From the NCBI RefSeq assembly GCF_025770765.1, contig NZ_JANZKY010000013.1, forward strand, positions 62,001 through 126,000: a stretch of DNA of 64,000 nucleotides. The letters run 5' to 3'. The DNA is from Propionivibrio soli. GTDB taxonomy: Bacteria; Pseudomonadota; Gammaproteobacteria; Burkholderiales; Rhodocyclaceae. The notes beneath the pieces are model-generated. The model made no database searches. It had not been told where the DNA came from and saw only the letters and a list, made by a program, of their open reading frames with translations. The position numbers and the translations under genes are program-made. Numbering within the stretch: position 1 is the first letter of the stretch; every line of letters starts with the position of its first letter. Positions 28,341-37,840 of the stretch are shown one piece after another.

Positions 28341-29195
28341 ATGACACACGCTTTGGCTTTTCCGACCATTTCGGCGGTGGGCAATATTGACGCCTACATC
28401 CAGATGGCGAAACGGTTTCCGATCCTTTCTGAGGAGGAAGAGTTTCGCCTGGCGAAGCGGTATCGTGAAGAAGCGGATCTTGAAGCGGCGCGCCAACTGG
28501 TTCTTTCGCACTTGCGCTTGGTGATTTCGATTGCTCGCGGCTACTTAGGCTACGGGCTTCCCCATGCCGACCTGATCCAGGAAGGCAACATCGGCCTGAT
28601 GAAGGCGGTGAAGCGCTTCGACCCGTCGCACGGCGTCCGGTTGGTGTCCTTTGCTATCCATTGGATCAAAGCCGAGATTCACGAATACGTATTGAAGAAC
28701 TGGCGCATGGTCAAGGTTGCGACGACCAAGGCGCAGCGCAAGCTGTTCTTCAATCTGCGCAGCATGAAGCCGGGAAGCGACGCGCTTACCCCCGCACAGG
28801 TCGCCGATATCGCCCATCAACTCACCGTGAAGCCGGAAGAAGTCGTCGAGATGGAAACTCGGCTTTCGGGTCATGATTTGGCGTTGGAAACCGGCAATGA
28901 CGACGAGGACGCTTTCGCGCCGATCGCGTATCTTGAGGACAACCGTAGCGAGCCGACGCGGGTGCTGGAATCCCGCGCGATGGACGAGCTTCAGAGCAAT
29001 GGCCTGCAAACGGCGCTCGCGGGGCTGGACGAACGGAGCCGGCGCATCGTCGAGGCCCGTTGGCTGAGCGAGGAGCCGGCCACGCTGCATGATCTGGCCG
29101 CTGAGTTCAAGGTTTCCGCAGAACGGATCCGTCAGATCGAATCGAAGGCGATGCAGAAAATGCGCACGACGCTGGCGCCCATGGCGGGAGCGTAG
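28341..29195 (+). CDS. rpoH: Heat-shock RNA polymerase sigma factor sigma-32
   Basis: The 284-residue protein has sigma region 2 (Y-I-Q-M-A-K-R-F-P-I-L-S and G-L-P-H-A-D-L-I-Q-E-G-N-I-G-L-M-K-A-V-K-R-F-D-P), the RpoH box Q-R-K-L-F-F-N-L-R at residues 132-140 that separates sigma-32 from other sigma factors, and region 4 at the C-terminus. AAGGAGG precedes the ATG. It directs transcription of chaperone and protease genes. A CIRCE element in its promoter suggests that HrcA also controls it, joining the two heat-shock circuits. Confidence 0.97.
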   Translation: MTHALAFPTISAVGNIDAYIQMAKRFPILSEEEEFRLAKRYREEADLEAARQLVLSHLRLVISIARGYLGYGLPHADLIQEGNIGLMKAVKRFDPSHGVRLVSFAIHWIKAEIHEYVLKNWRMVKVATTKAQRKLFFNLRSMKPGSDALTPAQVADIAHQLTVKPEEVVEMETRLSGHDLALETGNDDEDAFAPIAYLEDNRSEPTRVLESRAMDELQSNGLQTALAGLDERSRRIVEARWLSEEPATLHDLAAEFKVSAERIRQIESKAMQKMRTTLAPMAGA

Positions 29196-29246
29196 GCGAG
29201 AAGCGTCGTCGCCACCATTTAGTTCGCGCTGGTACTTACACATCTG

Positions 29247-29275
29247 CCGCCCGGTTTCCCGGGCGGTTTTTTTTT
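29247..29275 (+). terminator. Rho-independent terminator of rpoH
   Basis: The 8-bp stem CCGCCCGG / CCGGGCGG has a TTTC loop, followed by nine T. It lies 51 bases after the rpoH stop and touches the stop codon of the convergent dioxygenase gene. Confidence 0.92.
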
Positions 29276-30069
29276 CAGGCTACCTCGAACAGGTAATTGT
29301 CGGCCGCCAGCGATTGTTCGACCCAGCCGCCGCCAAGCCATTCGGTTCGCCTTTTTTCCCCGGCGGCCCCGAGCGCGACGAACAGCGGCAAAAAGTGCTC
29401 AGGTGTCGGATGTGCGGCCCGCGCGCCAGGGCCCTCATGCAACCAGTCGAACAGGCCCTCGTGGTCTCCGGCCATGAGTCGTGCATGCACCCAGTCGCGA
29501 AATGCACGAGCCGATTGCGAAGGGCGCTCACCCCCGGGACGCATGTATTCACCGAGATTGTGCGTGATGTGACCACTGGCCACGATGAGGACGTTCTCAG
29601 CGGCTAGGGGGGCCAAGGCCGCTCCGAGGGCGTAGTGATGCCGAGGGCAGCGTCCGGGTTGAACTGAAAGCGGTACCACGGGTATGTCGGCCCTTGGAAA
29701 GAGCATGCGCAACGGCACCCAGGCCCCGTGGTCGAGGCCGCGACCGGCATCGATCCCCGCCGCAATGCCGGCATCGGCAAGGACTTCTTTGATTTGTTGC
29801 GCCAGAGCCGGGTTGCCGGGAGCAGGGTACTGCATGCGATACAACTCGGCAGGGAACCCGCCGAAGTCATGGACCGTTTCAGGCCGCGCGCTGCCGCCGA
29901 TCACCGGCAATTGCGTATTCCAATGCGCTGAAACCACGAGGATGGCGTCCGGCTTCGACAACCGCTTGGCGAGCCCTGTCCAGGTGGTAGCCAGTTCACC
30001 ACCATCAAGGGCCGTCATTGGCGAGCCGTGCGAGAGGAAGAGGATGGGCTGGCGGTCTGAGTTTTTCAC
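29275..30069 (-). CDS. LigB/DODA-type extradiol dioxygenase (4,5-DOPA dioxygenase-like, YgiD family)
   Basis: The protein is 264 residues from the GTG at 30069, which has only a weak ribosome site. The family metal ligands are visible: S-H-G-S-P near the N-terminus, S-A-H-W near residue 48, D-H-G-A-W-V-P-L, and A-S-G-H-I-T-H-N-L. These proteins cleave catecholic rings or are zinc proteins of unsettled role. It is followed in the same direction upstream by gst and doxX genes, a set common in aromatic or quinone stress clusters. Confidence 0.82.
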   Translation of the reverse strand: MKNSDRQPILFLSHGSPMTALDGGELATTWTGLAKRLSKPDAILVVSAHWNTQLPVIGGSARPETVHDFGGFPAELYRMQYPAPGNPALAQQIKEVLADAGIAAGIDAGRGLDHGAWVPLRMLFPRADIPVVPLSVQPGRCPRHHYALGAALAPLAAENVLIVASGHITHNLGEYMRPGGERPSQSARAFRDWVHARLMAGDHEGLFDWLHEGPGARAAHPTPEHFLPLFVALGAAGEKRRTEWLGGGWVEQSLAADNYLFEVA

Positions 30070-30143
30070 GTCGGTTCCGTGTTTGGGTAGATTAGGAATC
30101 GGTTCGGGGAGGCGTGCCTCCCCGTGACAAACTAATGGCTCTG

Positions 30144-30755
30144 TCAGCTGGCCGCGGACTCGGCGGCGCGTGCTGCCTCCACGCTCGGGCGGGCGCCGAC
30201 CCGTTCCTGGAAGGCAACGAGCGAAGGCCATTGTTTCAGGTCGATGCCGGTGTGTTGGGCCCAGCCGAGAACAGTGAAGAGGTAACCGTCGGCCACGGTG
30301 AAGCGATTGCCGACAAGATAGTCGTTCTTTTCCAGGTGCTTGGCCGCGAAATCGAGGCGCACGATCAGTGCCTCGCGAGCGATCGTCTTGTAGTCGTCGG
30401 GCGTTGTGGGTTTGAACAATGGGCCGAACCCTTTATGAATCTCGGAGTTGATGTAGCCGAGCCATTCCTGAAGCCGATAGCGTTCCATCGTGCCGGCCTT
30501 GGGCGCGAGCCCGGATTCCGGCTTCTGATCGGCGATGTACTGAACAATGGCCGGGCCTTCGGTGAGCCGCGTGCCGTCGTCGAGCTCCAGGACGGGGACA
30601 TAGCCCTTGAGGTTGATAGTCAGATAGTCGCTGCCGTCCCGACTCAGGACGTGCTTGCGGAGGTCGACCTTGACGAGTTCGGCGTTGAGACCGGCTTCGC
30701 GTAGCGCAAGGTGCGGCGAAAATGAGCAGGTGCCGGGGGAAAAATAGAGTTTCAT
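30144..30755 (-). CDS. gstA: Glutathione S-transferase, beta class
   Basis: A 203-residue protein with an N-terminal thioredoxin-fold domain and helical C-terminal domain. Y-F-S-P-G-T-C places Cys at residue 10, the residue of bacterial beta-class enzymes that forms a mixed disulfide with glutathione. V-P-V-L and the E-G-P-A-I-V-Q-Y-I region form the glutathione site. Cytoplasmic detoxification or redox repair is the likely role. It lies between dioxygenase and doxX genes on the same strand. Confidence 0.9.
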   Translation of the reverse strand: MKLYFSPGTCSFSPHLALREAGLNAELVKVDLRKHVLSRDGSDYLTINLKGYVPVLELDDGTRLTEGPAIVQYIADQKPESGLAPKAGTMERYRLQEWLGYINSEIHKGFGPLFKPTTPDDYKTIAREALIVRLDFAAKHLEKNDYLVGNRFTVADGYLFTVLGWAQHTGIDLKQWPSLVAFQERVGARPSVEAARAAESAAS

Positions 30756-30810
30756 TCGATTCTCCTTTCAATTTCTAGAGTGGGTAAAGCGACTCGGGAA
30801 TTCGGACCGA

Positions 30811-31287
30811 TCAGCGCGAAGCGCCTTTCGCCGATCTCGCCGAGTCGATGGAAAAGGCGCCGGCTCCGAGCAGCGTTTGCGCGATGGCCAGAATGATCAG
30901 ATAAACAGGGTATTCCCAGCCGCCGTTTTTGCCGCTGAACACCCATCCGTTTCCAAAATGAACGGTTGCCGCTCCGATCAGGATAGGTACCGTGAGCGCG
31001 GCAACGAGGCGTGTCTGAAAGCCGGCAACCAACGCGATGCCAGCGAGGACTTCAGCCGGTGCGACGATGTACGCGAGGAAAGGTGGAAAGCCGACAGAAG
31101 CAAAAAAGCCGGCGGTTCCTGGAAGGGTGAATACCATAATCTTGAGCAAACCGTGGGCCAGGAACATGGCGCCGAGTGCTACCCGAAGCAGGGCAACACC
31201 GTAATCCGTAGCCGTCCGATCGGCAGTGCGCGTGGGGGCAATGGCAGGGTTTGCGTTTGAAGGGATGGCGGCGGTCAGCGTAGTCAT
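30811..31287 (-). CDS. DoxX family membrane protein
   Basis: A 158-residue integral membrane protein with four hydrophobic segments, preceded by a short polar head. G-V-A-L-L-R-V-A-L-G-A-M-F-L-A-H-G and F-P-P-F-L-A-Y-I-V-A-P-A-E-V-L-A-G are the family signature. DoxX-like proteins are linked to redox stress and quinone chemistry, but their activity is not firmly known. It is divergent from a LysR gene that likely controls doxX, gst and the dioxygenase gene. Confidence 0.85.
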   Translation of the reverse strand: MTTLTAAIPSNANPAIAPTRTADRTATDYGVALLRVALGAMFLAHGLLKIMVFTLPGTAGFFASVGFPPFLAYIVAPAEVLAGIALVAGFQTRLVAALTVPILIGAATVHFGNGWVFSGKNGGWEYPVYLIILAIAQTLLGAGAFSIDSARSAKGASR

Positions 31288-31419
31288 GGTTTTCTCCTCA
31301 ACGGTAGGTGGTTGGTTCGGCGCCGACGAGTATCGCGGCGTTGTGAGAACTGTACATACTGGCTGCTTCAGGATAAATGGCTCTACAATTCATAAATCGT
31401 TGCGATTTTCGGGATAATC

Positions 31420-32331
31420 ATGGGCCGCTTTGAGGCGATGCGAATCTTCTGCACGGTAATCGAGGCCGGCGGATTTGCCGCGGCGGCGGATCGGCTCGGC
31501 TTGTCGACGACGGCCGTTTCGCGCCACGTAGCGCAACTCGAAAGCCGCTTGGGCGTCCGCCTGCTGAACCGCACCACACGGCGTATGAGTCCGACGGCGG
31601 ATGGGTTCGCCTATTTCGAGCGTTGCACGCAATTGCTCGCCGACCTCGACGAAACCGAAGCGAGCGTCTCAGGCCAGGCCCGCCGCCTGCATGGTCGATT
31701 GCGCCTTACCGCACCGATTGCACTTGCCGTTCTGCGGCTTGGCCCAGCGTTCGCCACTTTTGCCCGCGAGCACCCGGAGATCGAGCTTGATATCGTCCTC
31801 TCGGACGGGATCGCGGATTTTGCGGAGGAAGGGCTGGACCTCGCGCTTCGTGTGGGCAAGGTGGGCAGTACCAACGTGGTTGCCCGCCAGATCGGAGAAA
31901 CGGAGCTGCTCGTCGCCGCCTCGCCGGATTACCTTGCGCGGGCCGGCGTGCCGCAACGACCCGAGGAGTTATCGGATCACGCGTGCTTTACATATGCGTA
32001 TTCGTCTACAGGCAACCAGTGGCAATTCTTTTCCGATGGCGAAACTGACGGCGAGCCGGTGAACGTCCGCATTCGCGGGCCAATCAACGCCAACAACGGT
32101 TTGCTGATCGGGGAGATGGCGGCGAGCGGCGCGGGAATAGCGATGGCGCCCTGCTTCATTCTTGCGCCGCTGATCAAGAGCGGTCGCCTGCAACGCGTTC
32201 TCCAGGAATGGCCGCTACGGAGACTGCCGATACAGGTCGTTTACCCTGCGCGTCGACATCTCTCCGCCCGGGTGCAAGCGATGGCTGGCTTTCTCGCCCG
32301 TTGGTATGCGGAGCACGGTGGTGTTGACTGA
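31420..32331 (+). CDS. LysR-family transcriptional regulator (CrgA/PecT-like group)
   Basis: A 303-residue protein starting M-G-R-F-E-A-M-R-I-F, with the helix-turn-helix G-F-A-A-A-A-D-R-L-G-L-S-T-T-A-V-S at about residues 20-37 and a type-2 periplasmic-binding effector domain. This group often senses aldehydes, quinones or aromatic compounds. It is divergent from doxX across a 132-base gap, which must hold both promoters. Confidence 0.9.
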   Translation: MGRFEAMRIFCTVIEAGGFAAAADRLGLSTTAVSRHVAQLESRLGVRLLNRTTRRMSPTADGFAYFERCTQLLADLDETEASVSGQARRLHGRLRLTAPIALAVLRLGPAFATFAREHPEIELDIVLSDGIADFAEEGLDLALRVGKVGSTNVVARQIGETELLVAASPDYLARAGVPQRPEELSDHACFTYAYSSTGNQWQFFSDGETDGEPVNVRIRGPINANNGLLIGEMAASGAGIAMAPCFILAPLIKSGRLQRVLQEWPLRRLPIQVVYPARRHLSARVQAMAGFLARWYAEHGGVD

Positions 32332-32485
32332 ACGAGCCGCGAGCTCACGGGTCAAGAGGTGCGCAATGTGCCGCATCGGTGGATAATCACGCGTCGCTTG
32401 GCTCGCGCTGGATGGCCGTCTCCCCATCGCGATTCTTCTTGCGCCTGCTTTTCCTTGCAGACGCTCATTCACACAGGAGTTGATC

Positions 32486-32959
32486 ATGATTGTTGGCTTG
32501 TTATCCGATGTCGGCGCGCAGAAAAGCGCGCTCCCGGCGGCGATCGTCCGCGCGCTCGAAAAACTCTCGTCGGTCGATCTGCGCAAGGCGGAGCCGGGGC
32601 GCTACGAGATCGAAGGCGACAAGCTGTTCTACCTCGTCCAGGACGTCGAACTGCGCACGGTGGAGCAGAGCCGAGCTGAGGCGCATGTCGAGTACGCCGA
32701 CATTCAGATTCCCGTGAGCACTGCAGAACGGTACGGGTTCGCCTTGCCGCAGCCTCTCGCGCCGACCGACGACCAGCTCGCGACCAAGGACCTCGCCTTT
32801 TATCCGACGCCAGCAAACGAAAGCTTCGTCGATACGGTGCCGGGAACTTATCTCGTTTTTATGCCGAAAGAACTGCATCGTCCCTGCCTTTCGCTCGGAA
32901 AGATCGAAACGATTCGCAAGGTCGTGGTCAAAGTCCACCGGAGTCTGCTCGGCCTCTGA
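32486..32959 (+). CDS. YhcH/YjgK/YiaL family protein, sugar anomerase-like
   Basis: The protein is 157 residues from the ATG at 32486, preceded by AGGAG. H-V-E-Y-A-D-I-Q in the middle and P-K-E-L-H-R-P-C near the C-terminus are the conserved motifs of this cupin family, with His residues that bind a metal. Members such as YhcH/NanQ open or isomerise cyclic sugars (sialic acid) and usually sit in carbohydrate operons. It precedes the kinase-isomerase-aldolase operon by ~420 bases and is probably part of the same island. Confidence 0.82.
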   Translation: MIVGLLSDVGAQKSALPAAIVRALEKLSSVDLRKAEPGRYEIEGDKLFYLVQDVELRTVEQSRAEAHVEYADIQIPVSTAERYGFALPQPLAPTDDQLATKDLAFYPTPANESFVDTVPGTYLVFMPKELHRPCLSLGKIETIRKVVVKVHRSLLGL

Positions 32960-33380
32960 TTTTGGCGTTATAGGTGCGATAAGCGCCGGAACGAAATGAC
33001 GCCCGCACGGCCGACGGCCTCGCGGGCGTCGTTGTATTCACTCGGAGGCAACGAGCAGGTGGTCTGGGTCCGGTCATTGCCACTTCTCCGAGGGCGGAAT
33101 CGGCCAAGCCACCTGTCTGATGTACGGCACGTGCTAACACGTTACAGCATGCCTGCAATTCAAAGTTGACACGCGACGAAGAGCGCAGGAAACTATGCGC
33201 TAAATCGTGACAAGCAAAAGCGGCAAATGAACCGCTCATACGAGGGTTGCAAGGATTGTAGTTGGCCTTGGTGATGCTCACCGGACCGCTATCGCTCGTT
33301 CCCGCACTCCCTTCATTGAGCAAGATTGCAAACTGCGGCCGGGGATACCCTCGCTGAGCCAACAACAAAGAAAATCGCCT
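32960..33380. other. Intergenic region with hairpin, operator-like palindrome and promoter
   Basis: This 421-base gap has no convincing gene. It holds an imperfect hairpin (GACGCCCGC at 32998-33006 pairing with GCGGGCGTC at 33022-33030) with only a weak T-run, likely the end of the YhcH transcript. It also holds an operator-like palindrome at 33132-33149 and a perfect -35 hexamer TTGACA at 33166-33171 with no clear -10. Confidence 0.55.
33132..33149. promoter_or_regulatory. LacI-type operator candidate upstream of the pentulose kinase
   Basis: The sequence TGCTAACACGTTACAGCA has perfect inner arms TAAC/GTTA around AC and flanking TGC/GCA, similar in layout to operators of LacI-family repressors. 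A LacI-family gene is present in the same island. Confidence 0.45.
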
Positions 33381-34967
33381 ATGGACAAACTATTTCTCGG
33401 CATAGACATTGGCTCGGCGAGCGTACGCGCCGGCGTATATGACGCGGCCGGACAGCGGTTGTCGTTTGCCGTTCGGCCGATCAAGCAGTTCCACCCGAAG
33501 CCCTTGTTTGTCGAGCAGTCCTCTGGGGATATCTGGGCGCAGGCCTGTGCGGCCGTTCGCGAAGCCGTTGCATTCCCCGGGGTCGACGCGGCGCGTGTGG
33601 TATCGATCGGCGTCGATGCGACGTGTTCGCTGGTTGCCGTCGGCCAGGGCGGGCAACCGGTTTCCGTAGCGGAGGACGGCTCGCCGGAGCGCGACATCAT
33701 CATGTGGATGGATCATCGTGCCGGCGAGCAGACGCGAGCCATCAACGCGACGAAAGATTCGGCGCTCGCGTATGTCGGCGGTGAAGTCAGCATCGAGATG
33801 GAGTTGCCCAAAGCACTATGGCTCAAGCAACGTTACCCGGAACGTTATACCGCTACCTGGCGTCTTTTCGACCTTGCCGACTATCTTGTCTGGCGCCTTT
33901 CCGATGCCGATATCGCAAGCGTCTGCACGCTGACATGCAAATGGAATTACCTGGCGCACGAGAATCGCTTTAGCGAGACATTGTTGAATGCCGTCGGCTT
34001 GACGGACATCGTCGCCAAGGTGCCGCAGAAGGTCCTCCCATTGGGCTCCAAAGCGGGGGCATTAACCAAGCAAGCGGCTGCCGCGCTCGATCTTCCCGCC
34101 GGTATCGTCGTCGCCACTGGCATCATCGATGCGCATGCCGGCGGACTGGCATTGGTGAGTACCGAACCGAACGGAAGCCTGGCGATCATCGGCGGTACGT
34201 CGAACTGCCACATGGTGGTCAATCCATCGCCAGTCATGGTTCCTGGCGTCTGGGGCCCGTATTTCGGCGCGATGCTTCCCGGGTACTGGCTGAACGAGGG
34301 CGGGCAAAGCGCCGCCGGAGCGTTGCTCGACTGGACGTTGCGCCAAAGCGACGCCTGGCCGCTGTTGGAAAGCACCGCGAAGGCTGAAAACCGGAACATC
34401 TATGCCGTGGCGAACGACTGGCTCGCCGATCTGGAAAAGCGGGAAACCTGGCCGACGCGCGATCTGCACGTCCTCTCGGACCACCACGGCAACCGCTCGC
34501 CGCGCGCCAATCCAAATGCCCGCGGCGCTGTCGTCGGCCTGACCCTGGAGCAAGGCAAGGATGCCTTGGCGCGCCTGTATCTGGCGACGCTGCAAGCCTT
34601 GGCGTACGGCACGCGCCACATCGTCGAAAGCATGAACGCGGCGGGCCACCACATTACGCGCATCGTGATGTGCGGCGGCGGCACCAAGAATCCGTACTGG
34701 CTGCGCGAGAACGCCGATGCCACGGGTTGCGAGATTCATCTCGTGAGCGAGGAGGATGCGGTGACCCTCGGCGCCGCTTTGCTCGGAGCCGTTTCGAGCG
34801 GCGCCTTTGCCTCGATGCCGGAGGCCGCCGCCACGATGGTTCGCCCGGGCGGCAGCGTGAAGGCACGGCCGGAAACCAAGGCGTTTCATGACGCCAAGTA
34901 CGCCGTTTATTTGCAACTGTATGAAGACATGGAGCGATGCCGCGCCGCCATGAAGGCGTGGCAATAG
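33381..34967 (+). CDS. FGGY-family pentulose kinase (D-ribulokinase-like)
   Basis: A 528-residue ATP-dependent sugar kinase. G-I-D-I-G-S-A-S-V-R-A-G-V-Y-D at the N-terminus is the first phosphate loop, M-W-M-D-H-R-A near residue 113 is the sugar-binding motif of the FGGY pentulose group, and G-G-T-S-N-C-H-M and C-G-G-G-T-K-N-P-Y-W form the ATP domain. T-C-K-W-N-Y-L is typical of the D-ribulokinase/FGGY subfamily rather than XylB. It likely makes D-ribulose 5-phosphate or a similar pentulose phosphate. The next gene encodes a ketose-forming isomerase. Confidence 0.85.
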   Translation: MDKLFLGIDIGSASVRAGVYDAAGQRLSFAVRPIKQFHPKPLFVEQSSGDIWAQACAAVREAVAFPGVDAARVVSIGVDATCSLVAVGQGGQPVSVAEDGSPERDIIMWMDHRAGEQTRAINATKDSALAYVGGEVSIEMELPKALWLKQRYPERYTATWRLFDLADYLVWRLSDADIASVCTLTCKWNYLAHENRFSETLLNAVGLTDIVAKVPQKVLPLGSKAGALTKQAAAALDLPAGIVVATGIIDAHAGGLALVSTEPNGSLAIIGGTSNCHMVVNPSPVMVPGVWGPYFGAMLPGYWLNEGGQSAAGALLDWTLRQSDAWPLLESTAKAENRNIYAVANDWLADLEKRETWPTRDLHVLSDHHGNRSPRANPNARGAVVGLTLEQGKDALARLYLATLQALAYGTRHIVESMNAAGHHITRIVMCGGGTKNPYWLRENADATGCEIHLVSEEDAVTLGAALLGAVSSGAFASMPEAAATMVRPGGSVKARPETKAFHDAKYAVYLQLYEDMERCRAAMKAWQ

Positions 34968-35111
34968 TTCGCGCATGAAAAGCAGGAGCAGCTCGATGAG
35001 CACCAAGCAGAGCGAGGACTCGGGGCGAATGGCCCGGGATCGCTCGCGGGTGGTGTCCGCCGAGACCGCTCGTCGTCCCACCGAAACGCACTAGCCAAGA
35101 GGAACTCTCAA

Positions 35112-36761
35112 ATGCTCAAGCTGACCCTCCCCGAATCCAAACCGCTACTCAAACCCGGTGAAAAGGAAGTCCTCTTCGTCACCAATGCCGACCTCCGCGA
35201 ATCGGCCAACGTCGAATGCTGGCCGGTGCAGAGCAAGTTCGAGGCGAAGCTCGAGCAGGCGCTGGCGAAACGTCTCGGCCTCAAGGCCAAACGCGCGCAT
35301 CTCTACAAGGGCGACAAGGGGCACGGGTTCATCAGCAGCCAGCGCGAAGGCAGCGATCTCTTCGCCTCCATCGATCCCGATGCGCCGGTCATCGTGTTGT
35401 TGACGGCGTGGCAGTATTCGCACCATCTGGCGCCGAGCCTTGTTAAGCATCGTGGCCCTGTCCTTCTCCTCGCGAATTTCGACGGCACGTGGCCCGGCCT
35501 GGTTGGCATGCTCTGTTTGGCTGGCACGCTGACGAGCTTGGGTAAATCGTATTCGCGCCTCTGGTCGAGCGATTTCGAGGACGAGTTCTTCTACAAAGGG
35601 CTTGAGTCCTGGGTCAAGACGGGCACCATCAAGCACGATACATCGTATCTGCACCCGGTCGACGCGAGCCACCCCGTGGCCAAAACGCCGGCTTGGGAAA
35701 TTGGGCGCAGCGTTGGCGAATACGTGCTGCGCAACAAGGAAATCCTCGGGCTGTTCGACATGTTCTGCATGGGGATGATCAACGGGGTTTTCCCGCAGAA
35801 AGCGCTCATTGACATCGGCATGCCGCTGGAAAGCCTGTCGCAGTCCGCCCTGCTCGTCGAAATGGCGAAGGTGCCGCAGTCGCTGCGCGAAGAATGTCTA
35901 GCGTGGTATGAGGCGCGCGGCATGAAGTTCAACTTCGGCAAGGATCCCGCCAAGGAACTGACGCGCGACCAAGTGCTCGAGCAGTGCGCAATGATGATTG
36001 CCATGGCGCGTTTCACACAGCGTTTCGGCCTTTCATGCGTCGGCGTCCAGTATCAGCAGGGGTTGGCCCACTCGTGCGCGGCTTCCGACTTTGCCGAAGG
36101 CGCGATCGGCTCCACCGAGCGTTTTCCGATTCCGGACGAGAACGGAAAGATCATTCGCCCGGGCAAGCCGATCACCTGCGCCAACGAGGTGGACATGGGG
36201 ACGGCCGTGCCGCAGACGATGCTTTTCCGCCTGCTCGATTCGCTCGGCTTGCCGTCAGAAACCACGCTGCACGACATCCGGTGGGGTAGCGACTACGAGG
36301 GTACGTTCTACTGGGATTTCGAGATCTCGGGGTCGGTTCCCTTCGAGCACATCAAGGGTGGGATCGCTGGTTCGACCGGCTATCGGCAGCCCGCGATGTA
36401 CTTCCCGAAAGGCGGATCGTCGATCCACGGACAAGGCAAGGCTGGCCGACTGATCTGGGCCCGTGCGCATTACGAAGGAACCCAGGTTCACATGCACATC
36501 GGGACCGGGCAGGCCGTCGAGTTGCCGGCGGCCGAGTTCGAGCGCCGGCGCCGCGCCACCACGTATGAATGGCCGCTCCTCAATTGCACCCTGGACGGCG
36601 TTGGCCGGGATGACTTGATGGCCGGGCATCAAAGTAACCACATTACCGTTGCCTATGTCGATGAGGGCAAACTGGCCGACGTGCTGCGGGCTTTCGTGGC
36701 ACAGGCCGTGACGCAAAACATCAAGGTTTGCGTCGCCGGCGACGCCTTCAAATTGCTATAA
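35112..36761 (+). CDS. L-fucose isomerase-like aldose-ketose isomerase
   Basis: A 549-residue protein of the L-fucose/L-arabinose isomerase fold. I-T-C-A-N-E-V-D-M-G-T-A-V-P-Q near residue 355 holds the acidic metal ligands, and V-H-M-H-I-G-T-G is near residue 458. In this family a Mn2+ ion helps convert an aldose to its 2-ketose. L-fucose isomerase also accepts D-arabinose. With the pentulose kinase upstream, D-arabinose to D-ribulose is a reasonable guess. An AAGAGGAA ribosome site precedes the ATG. Confidence 0.78.
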   Translation: MLKLTLPESKPLLKPGEKEVLFVTNADLRESANVECWPVQSKFEAKLEQALAKRLGLKAKRAHLYKGDKGHGFISSQREGSDLFASIDPDAPVIVLLTAWQYSHHLAPSLVKHRGPVLLLANFDGTWPGLVGMLCLAGTLTSLGKSYSRLWSSDFEDEFFYKGLESWVKTGTIKHDTSYLHPVDASHPVAKTPAWEIGRSVGEYVLRNKEILGLFDMFCMGMINGVFPQKALIDIGMPLESLSQSALLVEMAKVPQSLREECLAWYEARGMKFNFGKDPAKELTRDQVLEQCAMMIAMARFTQRFGLSCVGVQYQQGLAHSCAASDFAEGAIGSTERFPIPDENGKIIRPGKPITCANEVDMGTAVPQTMLFRLLDSLGLPSETTLHDIRWGSDYEGTFYWDFEISGSVPFEHIKGGIAGSTGYRQPAMYFPKGGSSIHGQGKAGRLIWARAHYEGTQVHMHIGTGQAVELPAAEFERRRRATTYEWPLLNCTLDGVGRDDLMAGHQSNHITVAYVDEGKLADVLRAFVAQAVTQNIKVCVAGDAFKLL

Positions 36762-36816
36762 CAAACATAGTCGCGGGTGGCTCAGGTCGCCCGCGACTTA
36801 CAGGAACAGTACGAAT

Positions 36817-37746
36817 ATGAATGAGAAGTACAGGGGAGTCTGGCCGGTCATGTTGACGCCTTTCGACGACCGCCGGGAAATCGATTGGGAATCATTGAAG
36901 AAGCTGATCGACTGGTACATCGCTTCGGGGGTCAATGGGCTTTTTGCGAATTGCCAATCGAGCGAGATGTTTTTTTTGTCCGAAGCTGAATCGTTACAGC
37001 TTACGCGGTTCGTTGTGAACTATGTCGACGGTCGTGTGCCCGTCGTCGCTTCCGGGCATACAGCGTGCGGCCTCTCGCAGCAAATCGACCAGCTCGGCAA
37101 GATCGCTGAAACAGGAGTCGACAGCGTCATCCTGATCAGCAACCGTTTCGCCATGCGCGAGGAAAGCGACGACGTGGCGCTGACCAATATCCAGGCGATT
37201 ACCGCCAACGTGCCAGCCAAGGTTGGGCTGGGCATCTACGAATGCCCCTATCCCTATAAGCGGCTGTTGTCCGATGCGATCGTCAGCTGGTGTGCGAAGA
37301 GCGGGCGTTTCACCTTCATCAAGGACACCTGCTGCCAGATCGATACCATTCGCCGGCGAGTGCAGTTGGTGAAGGGGAGCGGACTGCATATCGCAAACGC
37401 CAACGGCCAGACGCTGCTGGCCTCGCTACGTGCGGGGGCGGCTGGGTATAGCGGGGTGATGACCAACTTCCATCCCGAGTTATACGTCTGGCTCTGCGAT
37501 AACTGGGAGAAGGAACCCGAGAAAGCGGAAGTGCTGTCGGCGTACCTCTCCACCGCTTCCCTGGCCGAACACCTTGATTACCCGATCTGTGCCAAGGACT
37601 ACCAGAAGTCGATCGGTAACTTCAAATCGGTTGCTAGCCGTGTGCGCGATGCGGGCAATTACTATGCGGCGCACTTCACCAGCAACATGCGCGAAATGGT
37701 CCAGCTCGGAGAGTTCGTGAAGCGGCAACTGGGCATCGGAAAATAG
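36817..37746 (+). CDS. DapA/NanA-family aldolase or synthase
   Basis: A 309-residue (beta/alpha)8-barrel protein. The Schiff-base Lys is K169 (F-I-K-D-T) and the catalytic Tyr is Y141 (G-I-Y-E-C-P). In place of the usual G-T-T-G-E loop it reads N-C-Q-S-S-E-M, so the carboxylate pocket differs from true dihydrodipicolinate synthase. Enzymes of this type split 2-keto-3-deoxy sugar acids into pyruvate and an aldehyde, or cleave sialic acid. It lies 55 bases after the isomerase gene and ends the plus-strand operon with a terminator. Confidence 0.82.
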   Translation: MNEKYRGVWPVMLTPFDDRREIDWESLKKLIDWYIASGVNGLFANCQSSEMFFLSEAESLQLTRFVVNYVDGRVPVVASGHTACGLSQQIDQLGKIAETGVDSVILISNRFAMREESDDVALTNIQAITANVPAKVGLGIYECPYPYKRLLSDAIVSWCAKSGRFTFIKDTCCQIDTIRRRVQLVKGSGLHIANANGQTLLASLRAGAAGYSGVMTNFHPELYVWLCDNWEKEPEKAEVLSAYLSTASLAEHLDYPICAKDYQKSIGNFKSVASRVRDAGNYYAAHFTSNMREMVQLGEFVKRQLGIGK

Positions 37747-37768
37747 ACTTCATCGACGACCCTGATCG

Positions 37769-37793
37769 GGGCCGCTTAGGCGGCCCTTTTTTT
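37769..37793 (+). terminator. Rho-independent terminator of the kinase-isomerase-aldolase operon
   Basis: GGGCCGC / GCGGCCC stem with a TTAG loop and seven T, 23 bases after the aldolase stop. It separates the plus-strand operon from the convergent minus-strand regulator gene. Confidence 0.9.
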
Positions 37794-37840
37794 CGCCAGG
37801 TACGACAGAGAGTCCCGGCCGACGCTACGCGGGCTGTGGC

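Noticed and set aside
33381-34967. Naming the FGGY kinase xylB (xylulokinase).
   Set aside because: M-W-M-D-H-R-A and T-C-K-W-N-Y-L fit the pentulose/D-ribulokinase group better than XylB.
36817-37746. Naming the aldolase dapA (lysine synthesis).
   Set aside because: The G-T-T-G-E loop of true DapA is replaced and the gene sits in a sugar operon.
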